A stretch of 64,000 bases of DNA from Yoonia sp. R2331. GTDB lineage: Bacteria; Pseudomonadota; Alphaproteobacteria; Rhodobacterales; Rhodobacteraceae. The position numbers and the translations under genes are program-made. This document shows positions 18,212 to 27,099 of the stretch, in pieces (the first letter of the stretch is position 1; each line of letters opens with the position of its first letter). Under the pieces are notes generated by a model. The model made no database searches, was not told where the DNA came from, and saw nothing but the letters and a program-made list of their open reading frames with translations. The stretch covers positions 248,001 to 312,000 of the forward strand of contig NZ_JBGCUN010000003.1 of assembly GCF_041103235.1 (NCBI RefSeq), given 5' to 3'.

Positions 18212-18771
18212 GGTGTTTCCTTTGCTGTGCGCGCGACAAGCAAGGCGGTCGCCGCGTCAAAAAGTGCGGGTTCTGACGCGGCGCGCGCCATCAATTGCGC
18301 CCCTTCCACAAGCGCCATTGCCGCCTGCGCCTCGGCCAATGGGAGTGCAACGTCAGCAATGGTTCGGTCGGTCATTGCGGTTTTGAAGACCTGCGCCAGC
18401 CAGTCAATGACATCGGCCTGAAAGCGGTTGAGTTCGCCCAGGGTCGCGGCATCAAAACTGTCGCGGCTGGCGCTCATCGCGACGCACAAACAGACCGTTT
18501 CGCCATTGCCCAATGCGGTGCGGTAGACGGCCAGAAATCCGCGCAACCGGGTCGCCGCTGTGCCTGACAGCGCGCCAAGCGCTTGGGCCACATCGCCCCG
18601 ATACCGCGCGATCAGCGCCTGGGCGAGGTCCGATTTGGTGGCGAAATGGTAGTGTACGCTGGCCTTGCGAATGCCCGCACCTGCCGAAAGGTCGGCAAAA
18701 CTGAACCCGTTGAACCCGACAGAGCGGGACAGGTCCTCGGCATGATTTAGAAGTGTGGTGCGCGTTTCCAT
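18208..18771 (-). CDS. TetR/AcrR-family transcriptional regulator
   Basis: A 187-aa protein with a TetR helix-turn-helix at about 15-45 (GFNGFSFADLSAGAGIRKAS, then VHYHFATKSDLAQALI). Its C-terminal ligand domain fits the TetR_C group that often follows this type. A perfect 18-bp palindrome lies two bases before its ATG and covers the ribosome site, so it very likely represses itself and the coupled bicupin, oxidoreductase and methyltransferase genes. The inducer is unknown; electrophilic or quinone-type compounds would suit the neighbouring reductase. Confidence 0.92.
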   Translation of the reverse strand: METRTTLLNHAEDLSRSVGFNGFSFADLSAGAGIRKASVHYHFATKSDLAQALIARYRGDVAQALGALSGTAATRLRGFLAVYRTALGNGETVCLCVAMSASRDSFDAATLGELNRFQADVIDWLAQVFKTAMTDRTIADVALPLAEAQAAMALVEGAQLMARAASEPALFDAATALLVARTAKETP

Positions 18772-18773
18772 GC

Positions 18774-18791
18774 CTACCTACTAGTAGGTAG
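18774..18791. promoter_or_regulatory. Perfect TetR-type operator palindrome
   Basis: CTACCTACTAGTAGGTAG is an exact 18-base palindrome. It sits in the 31-base gap between the propeller gene stop and the tetR ATG. On the minus strand it reads AGTAGGTAG just before GC-ATG, so repressor binding would cover the ribosome site as well as the promoter end. Confidence 0.85.
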
Positions 18792-18802
18792 ATATGCAAC
18801 TG

Positions 18803-19867
18803 TCAACGCTGCATCACTTCGACCGACAAAACCGTGGGCAAATGCCGCGCAATTTCAGACCAAGTGTCGCCTTCGTCGATACTTGCAAAGATGGACCCCG
18901 AATTGGTGCCAAAATAGACGCCCGCCTGATCCCCTTGATCAACGGCCATGCCTTGCCGCAGGACGGTGAAAAAGCAATCCTGCGTTGGCAGACCATTTTG
19001 ACACGCCTCCCAATTGGCCCCGCCGTCGCGCGACCGCCAGACGGCGGCAGAGGCATCAGGCGGGTAGCGGCCCATGCTGTCGCCATTCAACGGAAAGGTC
19101 CAGATTGTCTGCGGATCGCGCGGATGCACCCCAATCGGAAACCCAAAAAGTGACGGCAGCCCTTCGGTGATTGCAGTCCAGTTCCGCCCGCCATCGGGGC
19201 TGCGGAACGTGCCGTGGTGGTTCTGCTGATAAATCAGATCACCGTCGCCCGGTGCGCGGACGGCGTTGTGGACACAGGTAAAAATCTCGGTCGTGCCCAT
19301 GGGCTCGCCGTGGAAATCAGGCAGATTGGTGCGGTCTTCGTTGCTGCGCCGCAGACGCGATTCCCACGTGGCGCCGCCGTCTTCAGATGCGAAAAACCCG
19401 GCCGCCGATATGCCAACCCAGATTTTCTGCGGGTCCGTTGGGTGGGTCAGGATGGTGTGAAGCGTCAGGCCTGCAGCGCCCGGCATCCACTCTGCCGCGC
19501 CGTCCTGCGCGGTCAGGGCGGGCATCCGCTCCCATGTCTCAGCCCGGTCATGGCTGCGATAAAGTTCCGCTGGCTTGGTGCCTGCATAGATTACGTCACC
19601 CGCTGGCCGCAGCGACCATAACCCCTCTGCTGCCTCCTCAAAGGTGTCCTTGAAAAACTGCCAGTCACCATCAACACAGCGCCAAACACCAAGCGGAAAC
19701 CACCCCCCGCCAGCAGCCGCAAAAATGTCGCCGGTGTCCGCGTCACCGATCACATGATTGACAGGCATACCGTCACAAAACGGGCCGCTGACCGCCCAAC
19801 TCCGGCGATCCGACGACAACAAGATGAACGCACCTTTGGTGGTGCCGACAAGAACCGATGTTTCCAT
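18803..19867 (-). CDS. BNR/WD40-like beta-propeller protein (sialidase-fold, possible exo-sialidase-like)
   Basis: A 354-aa protein built of repeated Asp-box (BNR) motifs: S-x-D-x-G-x-x-W type segments such as SEDGGATWESR, SPDGGRNWTAI, SRDGGANWEAC and SIDEGDTWSEI. No signal peptide is seen and no sialidase Arg triad can be assigned, so I would not claim sialidase activity. The N-terminus METSVLVGTTKGAFILLSSD starts at the ATG with GGGGG about seven bases before it. It is the gene upstream of tetR on the same strand and has its own start region next to the ccrM terminator. Confidence 0.88.
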   Translation of the reverse strand: METSVLVGTTKGAFILLSSDRRSWAVSGPFCDGMPVNHVIGDADTGDIFAAAGGGWFPLGVWRCVDGDWQFFKDTFEEAAEGLWSLRPAGDVIYAGTKPAELYRSHDRAETWERMPALTAQDGAAEWMPGAAGLTLHTILTHPTDPQKIWVGISAAGFFASEDGGATWESRLRRSNEDRTNLPDFHGEPMGTTEIFTCVHNAVRAPGDGDLIYQQNHHGTFRSPDGGRNWTAITEGLPSLFGFPIGVHPRDPQTIWTFPLNGDSMGRYPPDASAAVWRSRDGGANWEACQNGLPTQDCFFTVLRQGMAVDQGDQAGVYFGTNSGSIFASIDEGDTWSEIARHLPTVLSVEVMQR

Positions 19868-19906
19868 GTGAAGCCCCCTGTTTCGGCACATCATAGCACG
19901 AAACAG

Positions 19907-19931
19907 AAAAAACCCCGCCACGAGGGCGGGG
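19907..19931 (-). terminator. Rho-independent terminator of ccrM
   Basis: On the minus strand, CCCCGCC and GGCGGGG form a 7-bp perfect stem with a 5-base loop, followed by six T. It lies 66 bases after the ccrM stop. Confidence 0.9.
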
Positions 19932-19996
19932 TGAAGTTATGTGCTTGTGGACTTGCCACGTTGGACAAGCGGGCCACAGGCACCGGCGGTATGCGA

Positions 19997-21199
<1,203 letters not shown>

Positions 21200-21201
<2 letters not shown>

Positions 21202-21838
21202 AATCACTTGGATTTTTCTCTTGGCACAAGATGTTGTGGACTGGTGCGAAAGAACGGCGATGATGTGGACTGACACCGTGTCTTTTGAGTCCCGCTTTGT
21301 GCGCAGGCGTCGGATAGCCTGCGTTTTTCTCCCAGCCATAGCCGGGATGCTGTTGCGCCAAATCCACCATCAGACGGTCGCGCCACACTTTGGCCACAAT
21401 TGAGGCCGCCGCGATGCTGAATGATCGTGCGTCGCCCTTCACAACGGTCTCGCACGGCAGGTTCAGACCGCGCGGCACCATATTGCCGTCGATCAGCGCG
21501 TAATCGGCCGGTGTGCGCAACCCGCCCAGCGCACGGACCATCGCGATATGGCTGGCGCGCAGGATGTTGTGCTGGTCAATCTCGGCCACGCTGACGTCGA
21601 CAATGCAGACATCCGCGCTCTCCATGATCGCATCATAAAGGGCATCGCGCCGCTTAGCGCTCAACTTCTTGCTGTCGTTCAAACCCTCAGGAATACGGTC
21701 AGGGTCCAAAACAACAGCCGCGGCCGTCACCGGCCCTGCCAAGGGGCCACGCCCGACCTCATCCACCCCGGCGATACGGGTATAGCCGCGCAGATGCGCG
21801 GCCGTTTCAAAGTCAAAGCTGGGGGTCAGGGGCAACAT
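21200..21838 (-). CDS. rnhB: Ribonuclease HII
   Basis: RNase HII removes ribonucleotides and RNA primers from DNA. The metal-binding DEVGRGPLAGPV motif (DEG-type, here D-E-V-G-R-G) lies near residue 26. The further acidic site is in ALIDGN, and VKGDARSFSIAAASIVAKVWRD is typical. It is 212 aa from the ATG at 21838; a GTG at 21868 is an alternative. It lies just upstream of ccrM on the same strand, so transcripts may be shared, although ccrM has its own regulatory-looking upstream region. Confidence 0.95.
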
Positions 21839-21874
21839 GGCCCGTTTTGACCGGACGGACACCCGCACCGCAAG

Positions 21875-21920
21875 CCAAAAAGAAAGAGGGTGTCAGGCCA
21901 TGTCCGAACCTGACACCCTC
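21875..21920 (-). terminator. Strong terminator after the secreted protein gene
   Basis: On the minus strand, GAGGGTGTCAGG and CCTGACACCCTC form a perfect 12-bp stem with an 11-base loop, followed by TTTCTTTTTGG. It ends the transcript of the gene at 21964-22500 and isolates rnhB from it. Confidence 0.9.
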
Positions 21921-21963
21921 TGCGGGCTGCAGTCGCTGGGGCAATGACCGCAGCCCGATCCGA

Positions 21964-22500
21964 TCAGCGCCGGTGCGCGGTGGTATAGCCTTCGCGGCGC
22001 AGGCAAAGCGGATCAAACCCGTTGTGGGCCGCATTGCGCGTCAACACGCGCACCGCACATTTCTGCGGCAGGCGCGCCGCAAACCGGTAGTGCTGGTTCA
22101 AGCAATTGCGCGCCAGCATCGTCTGCGTGCCAAAGCGTGTTTCAACAGTCTTGTAGCAGCGACGCGGCAGCACATTGGCGTTCTGGCGATGGCCGTTGCC
22201 ACGCGGTTGCAAACCACCACGGTCCCGTCCGCCGCCGGGGTTCAGCCGCGGCGGATTGCGATTTTCGCGGTGCCGCACCACCGGCGGCTCATAATGGTTC
22301 GGGTTCAAGGCATGTGACCGGGAAGGCTGATAGGTTTGCGCCGTGTCGTCACGGCGGTCGCTCAGCGCCTTTGCCACAATCCCTGCGGCCACAAGACCAA
22401 ACAGAAACTTGCCAAAGTCGTCTTCGTTGAATTCCTGTGCCTGCAGCGGCGTAATTGTCAGTGACAGGGCAGCAACCCCGGCAATCAGTGTCTTGAACAT
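21964..22500 (-). CDS. Secreted Arg/Asn/Pro-rich protein of unknown function
   Basis: A 178-aa protein with a good Sec signal peptide (MFKTLIAGVAALSLTITPLQAQ). Then comes a short hydrophobic segment (FLFGLVAAGIVAKAL), a low-complexity middle rich in R, N, P, H and G (about 60-110), and a C-terminal part with four Cys (RRCYK, ARNCLN, QKCAV, PLCLR) that may form two disulfides. I do not recognise a family. The start at 22500 is backed by AAAGGTGAAACG before the ATG. It is divergent from the small secreted protein at 22671 and shares its 170-base promoter gap. Confidence 0.8.
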   Translation of the reverse strand: MFKTLIAGVAALSLTITPLQAQEFNEDDFGKFLFGLVAAGIVAKALSDRRDDTAQTYQPSRSHALNPNHYEPPVVRHRENRNPPRLNPGGGRDRGGLQPRGNGHRQNANVLPRRCYKTVETRFGTQTMLARNCLNQHYRFAARLPQKCAVRVLTRNAAHNGFDPLCLRREGYTTAHRR

Positions 22501-22670
22501 CGTTTCACCTTTCGTTTGCGCGCCCTTGGCAGAGGTGCGGGACGCCCGGTGAAACCAATTTGGTGGCAGCAACCTCCGCCAAACAATATCTGGCTCTGGT
22601 TATCGGATTTCGGCGGGGGTAACATGGCCCGATATTGAATATCAGCACCACAATGGGAGACATGAGAGCC

Positions 22671-22952
22671 ATGAAAACGCTGACTTTCCTCATCCCTGTG
22701 CTGCTGATGGCAGCCACTGGCGCGCAGGCGGCCTGCTATGCCGACTACAAGGCCAAGCAGGACAACCCGCTGCGGCTGCACTATGGCGTGGCCGAGATTA
22801 ATGGTGACTGCACCGTGGATCGCGCCCGCAACCAACTGACCCGCCGTCTGAATGCCGACGGTTGGACCCTGTTGAACGTGCTGGGCGTCTTTGACGACGC
22901 GGGGCTCGAGGAACGAAAGGACAGCGCTGGTGACTACTTCCTCCGCTACTGA
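22671..22952 (+). CDS. Small secreted protein of unknown function
   Basis: A 93-aa protein. The signal peptide MKTLTFLIPVLLMAATGAQA is followed at once by a Cys (ACYADYKAKQDNPLRLHYG). A second Cys lies at GDCTVDRA, and the C-terminus ends GDYFLRY. The two Cys could form one disulfide. No known family was recognised; it looks like an uncharacterised Rhodobacterales conserved protein. An ATG three codons upstream (22662) has GGGAG close by and is an alternative start. Its 3' end overlaps the start of the membrane winged-helix protein by 23 bases, so the two are translationally coupled. Confidence 0.78.
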   Translation: MKTLTFLIPVLLMAATGAQAACYADYKAKQDNPLRLHYGVAEINGDCTVDRARNQLTRRLNADGWTLLNVLGVFDDAGLEERKDSAGDYFLRY

Positions 22953-23628
22953 AGCGCGCGAGATCGGCAACCGGATTGTCGTTGGCGGGATTGTTGCGAT
23001 TGTCGTGATCTTGGGTGTGGCTGCTGTCTTGCTCTTTATCAACCTGCCGGATGCCAACGCCTTTAACGCGCGGGTCGAACAGCTGTTCATCGAGAACGAC
23101 AACCTGACTTCGAACGCGGAAATCAAGCTGCTGGAAATCCTCGCCGGATCGGGCACCGCGTTTTCGGACACGCTGTCATCCTACCGTTTTGTTATCTTCG
23201 TGCTGCTCGTCTTTGCCACTGCCCTGCTGATCGCGGCGGTGGCCTTTCTGGTGATGCTGATCGCGCTCAACCGCCGCATGGGCCAGATTGAGCGTAAGGG
23301 GATTGAGGTGAATTCTCTTTATATCTCGCGCGACGAAAAGGCGGTCTATCTGAATGACTTCCAGTTCAAGCTGACCGATGCCGCGATGGAAACCCTGTCG
23401 GTCTTGGCAGAGGCGCGGATGGATGATGAAGTCATGTCCGGCGCACAGATCGAAGGGGTGATCTCGGGCCGTGATGCCTCCGATTGTGACGAGGCAGCGG
23501 GCGCGACCCGGATCAAACGCTTGCGCGACACGCTGGGCAACCAGATGGTCAGCGAGCTGTTGGTCAAGAACATTGCGCGCAAGGGCTACATGCTGGCGAT
23601 CGATAAAGACGTTATTCGCATGCGCTAG
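22930..23628 (+). CDS. Membrane-anchored winged-helix (OmpR/PhoB-type) regulator
   Basis: A 232-aa protein with an unusual layout. A short N-terminus is followed by a membrane helix at about 16-38, a roughly 45-residue external loop (39-83), a second helix at about 84-110, and a cytoplasmic C-terminal domain. The domain looks like a trans_reg_C winged helix (EKAVYLNDFQFKLTDAAMETL, given in part, with a late RIKRLRDTLGNQ and IARKGYMLAID). This resembles ToxR/CadC-type one-component membrane regulators but with reversed order (anchor first). A GTG at 22930 with AAAGGAC eight bases before is preferred. It is coupled to the small secreted protein, which may be its ligand or target. Confidence 0.82.
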   Translation: MTTSSATEAREIGNRIVVGGIVAIVVILGVAAVLLFINLPDANAFNARVEQLFIENDNLTSNAEIKLLEILAGSGTAFSDTLSSYRFVIFVLLVFATALLIAAVAFLVMLIALNRRMGQIERKGIEVNSLYISRDEKAVYLNDFQFKLTDAAMETLSVLAEARMDDEVMSGAQIEGVISGRDASDCDEAAGATRIKRLRDTLGNQMVSELLVKNIARKGYMLAIDKDVIRMR

Positions 23629-23680
23629 GCTGACCGATGCCAGATTTCACACGACGCTGATTTCTGGGCACGCAAAGAAG

Positions 23681-24517
23681 TCAGCGCAATTCGGCCATCG
23701 GGACGAAATCCATATCAGTGAAATCCTGGTTGTCTCCAGCCATCGACCAAACAAAGCTGTACCGCCCCGTGCCCGCACCGCTGTGAATGGACCAGCCGGG
23801 GGACAACACAGCCTGTTCATTCGTCACGAGCATGTGCCGGGTTTCAGTTGGTTCGCCCATGAAGTGGAACATCCGCGTCTCTTCGGCCATATCGAAATAG
23901 AGATAGACCTCTGACCGGCGGTCGTGCGTGTGGCAGGGCATTGTGTTCCAGACACTGCCATCCATGATTGTGGTAATCCCCATCACGAGCTGGCAACTTT
24001 CGCAGACATCGGGGTGAATATACTGCCGCAAGGCGCGGACGTTGGCGTCCGACTGCGTGCCCAGTTCAAGCAGGTTGGCATCTTCTGGCGCAATCTTCTG
24101 CGCTTTGTAAGCATGGTGCGCAGGCGTGCTGACAAAGTAATACCGGGCCGGATTTGCGGCGTCGTCACTGGCAAAGATCACGTCCATGATGCCCATCGGC
24201 AGATAAAGACAATCGCGCCCTTTCAAGGCATGGCTTTCGCCATCTGCAGTGACCGTCCCAGGGGCGCCGATATTGATGATGCCCACTTCGCGGCGATCCA
24301 GAAAATTCGGTGATCCAATTTGCTTGCTGGATTTCAGTGCGAGCGCCGCGCCGGTTGGAACCGCCCCACCCACAACGGTCCGGTCAAGGTGGCTGTAGGT
24401 CATCGTGACTTCGCCCGCGCGGAAAATATCCTCGATCAGATAGTTTTCACGCAGCGTCTGCGTATCGAACGTCTTGGTCTCTGAGGGGCTGCAGGCTTGG
24501 CGAATGGCGATGGTCAT
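23681..24517 (-). CDS. kduI: 5-dehydro-4-deoxy-D-glucuronate isomerase KduI
   Basis: KduI turns 4-deoxy-L-threo-5-hexosulose uronate (from unsaturated uronides) into 3-deoxy-D-glycero-2,5-hexodiulosonate. The 278-aa bicupin has the metal site CHTHDRRSEVYLYF (His 196, His 198, Glu 203) and further IHSGAGTGRYSFVW. CGGAGACAC lies before the ATG. It follows the gntR gene by 48 bases on the same strand. Its pathway partner KduD is encoded in the divergent TRAP operon, so both halves of the pathway are under the shared operator region. Confidence 0.96.
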   Translation of the reverse strand: MTIAIRQACSPSETKTFDTQTLRENYLIEDIFRAGEVTMTYSHLDRTVVGGAVPTGAALALKSSKQIGSPNFLDRREVGIINIGAPGTVTADGESHALKGRDCLYLPMGIMDVIFASDDAANPARYYFVSTPAHHAYKAQKIAPEDANLLELGTQSDANVRALRQYIHPDVCESCQLVMGITTIMDGSVWNTMPCHTHDRRSEVYLYFDMAEETRMFHFMGEPTETRHMLVTNEQAVLSPGWSIHSGAGTGRYSFVWSMAGDNQDFTDMDFVPMAELR

Positions 24518-24565
24518 TGTGTCTCCGAATTTTTGGTTGGACGCGCCCGTCAGGGCATTGGTGGG

Positions 24566-25348
24566 TTAGACGTTGACCAGATTGTTGAGGTCCGCATCGT
24601 GAATGAAAAAATCCGGGTTCGCATCGACGACATACTTGATGTGGTGTTGCAGGCCATTCAGGTGGATGTCCATTTTCTGGCGGGCAACCTCGGGTTCGTT
24701 GTTTTCGATGGCCGTAACGACGTCCGTGTGCTGGCCCAGCGCCATATGCATCCGGCCGGGTTCAGGCAGTGTCAGGCGGCGGAAACGGTCAATCTGCAGC
24801 TTGACCTGTTGGACCATCGCCCACAGACCCGGCAGGCGGCCGATCTCTGCTATCTTTTGGTGAAGCGCCTCATCAGATGCGTGGAAGCCCTCAAAATCGC
24901 CTAAATCGGCAAACTCGCGCTGCCGCTCAAGCAACGCATGCAGTTCAAGTTTCTGACTACGGGACGCTTCTTTTGCGGCGGCAACGGCTGTCACACCTTC
25001 CAGTGCGCGGCGCGCAATCAGAGCTTCAGGCAAAACAGACACCGGAATGCGCGCAACAAACGTTCCAGATTTTGGCGCGACCTCAAGCAGATCTTCACGG
25101 GCCAGCCGCAAGACGGCCTCACGGACGGGCGTGCGGCTGACACCAGATTGCGCTGCCAGTTCAGATTCCGAGATGGCAGCACCGGGCAGCAACTCCATCG
25201 AGACGATGCGATCACGAAGCTTTTGGTATTCGCTTTCCGCAAGCGTGGGCGCAACCCCGGAACGGAACCGCGCCTGACTGGTCGGCGAGGCGTTTTGCGC
25301 GCGTTTTCTTACATTTGACAACTGATGCACACCCATTGTTTTGGTCAT
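24566..25348 (-). CDS. GntR-family (FadR subgroup) regulator of the uronate locus
   Basis: A 260-aa regulator. The winged helix has SEYQKLRDRIVSMELLPGAAI and SELAAQSGVSRTPVREAVLRL (about 38-80), the standard GntR pattern. The C-terminal FCD domain is helical with metal-type His/Asp (for example HASDEALHQKIAE and HTDVVTAI). It probably senses a uronate-pathway intermediate and controls the divergent TRAP operon and itself plus kduI. The ATG at 25348 is weak in ribosome site; an ATG at 25336 is possible. A 6-3-6 perfect inverted repeat lies in the shared promoter gap. Confidence 0.93.
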   Translation of the reverse strand: MTKTMGVHQLSNVRKRAQNASPTSQARFRSGVAPTLAESEYQKLRDRIVSMELLPGAAISESELAAQSGVSRTPVREAVLRLAREDLLEVAPKSGTFVARIPVSVLPEALIARRALEGVTAVAAAKEASRSQKLELHALLERQREFADLGDFEGFHASDEALHQKIAEIGRLPGLWAMVQQVKLQIDRFRRLTLPEPGRMHMALGQHTDVVTAIENNEPEVARQKMDIHLNGLQHHIKYVVDANPDFFIHDADLNNLVNV

Positions 25349-25412
25349 TGGTTTCAGCTGTCCAGTGTAGGTTAGCCACGCCGTCCTGCAAATGGCTTGC
25401 GTTTCGCAACAA

Positions 25413-25433
25413 CTAGTATATTAGATATACCAG
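25413..25433. promoter_or_regulatory. GntR/FadR-type operator in the divergent gap
   Basis: The core GTATATTAGATATAC (25416-25430) is a perfect 6-3-6 inverted repeat. It extends to nine bases per arm with one mismatch. It lies 76 bases before dctP and 65 bases before gntR and overlaps a plausible TATATT -10 element. Confidence 0.8.
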
Positions 25434-25508
25434 ATGTCGTCAACTCTTTGGAGGAAAGTCAAGAGTTGCGGCGAAACCGCCTATTTCTGGGCACCAAGGG
25501 AGAGAACT

Positions 25509-26480
25509 ATGTCGATTCGAAATTTTGCATCTGTAATAGCCGCAGGCTGTTTTGCACTGGCTGGCCCGACGGCCGCATTTGCACAAGAAACACTGAAGTG
25601 GGCTCATGTGTATGAGACCGGTTCCGCTTATCATCAGGTCGCCGAATGGGCCGCCGAGGAAATCAGCGAACGCACCGAAGGTCGCGTTGAGATCAACATT
25701 TTCCCAGCATCAAGCCTGGGCAAGGAAGTTGAAATCAACGAAGGCCTTGGCCTTGGCGCAGTTGACATCATCTACACCGGTCCGAGCTTTGTTGAGCGTT
25801 ACTACGGCCCAATCGCGATTTCCGACTATCCGTTCATCATGCGCGGCTGGGATCATTGGCTGTCCTATCGTGGCAGCGACCTGTTCGCTGAACTGTCAGA
25901 CGGGTATCACGATGCAACCGGCAACCAGGTTCTGGGCCTTGTCTACTACGGCCAGCGTCACGTGACGTCGAACAAGCCGATCCTGACGCCGGCAGATATG
26001 GAAGGCCTGAAAATTCGCGTTCCGAATTCGCCTGTCATGCTGATGTTCCCGAACGCCGTTGGCGCAAACCCGACCCCGATGGCCTTCTCCGAAGTCTACC
26101 TTGCACTTCAGCAGGGCGTTGTGGACGCGCAGGAAAACCCGCTGCCAACCATCCAGTTCAAGCGGTTCTACGAAGTGCAGTCCAACATCAACCTGACAGG
26201 TCACATCCTGAACTCGTTGCTGGTGATTGCCTCTGATGATGCGCTTGATCGCATTGGCGACGACGCAGCTGTTGTGCGCGAAGTGCTTGATGCAGCTGCA
26301 CTGAAGGCCTCTGAAGAGATTTATCAGGCCGAACTTGAGCTTGTCGCATGGTTCCGCGAGCAGGGCATCACTGTGAATGAAGTCGACAAGACCCCGTTCC
26401 AGGATGCCGTTAAGCCGATGCTCACGGGTGACGATGTTCCCTACACGATGGAGCACTTTCAGCGCCTGGGCGAACTCTAA
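25509..26480 (+). CDS. dctP: TRAP transporter substrate-binding protein DctP
   Basis: A 323-aa periplasmic binding protein of the DctP family. It has a signal peptide (MSIRNFASVIAAGCFALAGP, cleaved after AAFA), then LKWAHVYETGSAYHQ and the conserved mid-region LKIRVPNSPVMLMFPNAVGANPTPMAFSEVYLALQQG (given for recognition in parts; the Arg there usually binds the carboxylate). GGGAGA lies before the ATG. It begins the TRAP-kduD-kdgK operon, so its ligand is probably a uronate or unsaturated uronic acid. That is inference from context. Confidence 0.95.
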   Translation: MSIRNFASVIAAGCFALAGPTAAFAQETLKWAHVYETGSAYHQVAEWAAEEISERTEGRVEINIFPASSLGKEVEINEGLGLGAVDIIYTGPSFVERYYGPIAISDYPFIMRGWDHWLSYRGSDLFAELSDGYHDATGNQVLGLVYYGQRHVTSNKPILTPADMEGLKIRVPNSPVMLMFPNAVGANPTPMAFSEVYLALQQGVVDAQENPLPTIQFKRFYEVQSNINLTGHILNSLLVIASDDALDRIGDDAAVVREVLDAAALKASEEIYQAELELVAWFREQGITVNEVDKTPFQDAVKPMLTGDDVPYTMEHFQRLGEL

Positions 26481-26501
26481 GATCACGTAGGGAGTTCGGT
26501 T

Positions 26502-27083
26502 GTGCAAAATAACCCGAAACCAACGGAGGGGCGCGCCGACAGTGCGCGCCCCGAAATCACCTTCAAGGATTCTGATGTCGACGTATCCGACTTTGGGGTC
26601 GTCGATCTTCCAGGGCTTATCGCACTCTGGATTCTTGCATTCATTGTCTTTCTTCAGTTCTTCACACGGTATGTCCTGAACGACAGCCTCGCATGGACAG
26701 AAGAAATCGCGCGTTATCTGCTGATCGTCGTCGCTTTCTTCGGCGCGATCTCAGTCACCCGCAAGGGTACGCATATCTTCTTGGAATTTTTCTACCGCTA
26801 CCTGTCAGCCCGCGCCGGCAAATGGCTTGCCGTGACGATGGAGGCGCTTTCGCTGGTCTTCTATGGCTATCTGACGATTTTGGCGGTCGAACTGGCGCAA
26901 AAAACGCGAACCAAGATGGCGTCGGTCGAGATACCGAAAAGCCTTCTATATTGGTGCGTCGCAGCGGCCTTGTTGGCCATGACTGCATTCTCGATCTACT
27001 GGCTCCTGCGCAAAATCCGCCAATCACCCGAAGCTGTTCTGCAAGAGCTGGAAGAGCATTCACTTCACGACATATCAAACTGA
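26502..27083 (+). CDS. dctQ: TRAP transporter small permease DctQ
   Basis: A 193-aa membrane protein with four hydrophobic helices between about 40 and 175, the pattern of DctQ small permeases. It contains FFTRYVLNDSLAWTEEIARYLLIVVAFFGA, the usual DctQ stretch (shown in part). The start is GTG at 26502 with AGGGAG about eight bases before. It sits between dctP (21 bases) and dctM (16 bases), forming a complete TRAP system. It binds DctM and helps hand over substrate driven by a sodium gradient. Confidence 0.94.
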   Translation: MQNNPKPTEGRADSARPEITFKDSDVDVSDFGVVDLPGLIALWILAFIVFLQFFTRYVLNDSLAWTEEIARYLLIVVAFFGAISVTRKGTHIFLEFFYRYLSARAGKWLAVTMEALSLVFYGYLTILAVELAQKTRTKMASVEIPKSLLYWCVAAALLAMTAFSIYWLLRKIRQSPEAVLQELEEHSLHDISN

Positions 27084-27099
27084 CTGGCGGCACCTCCAA

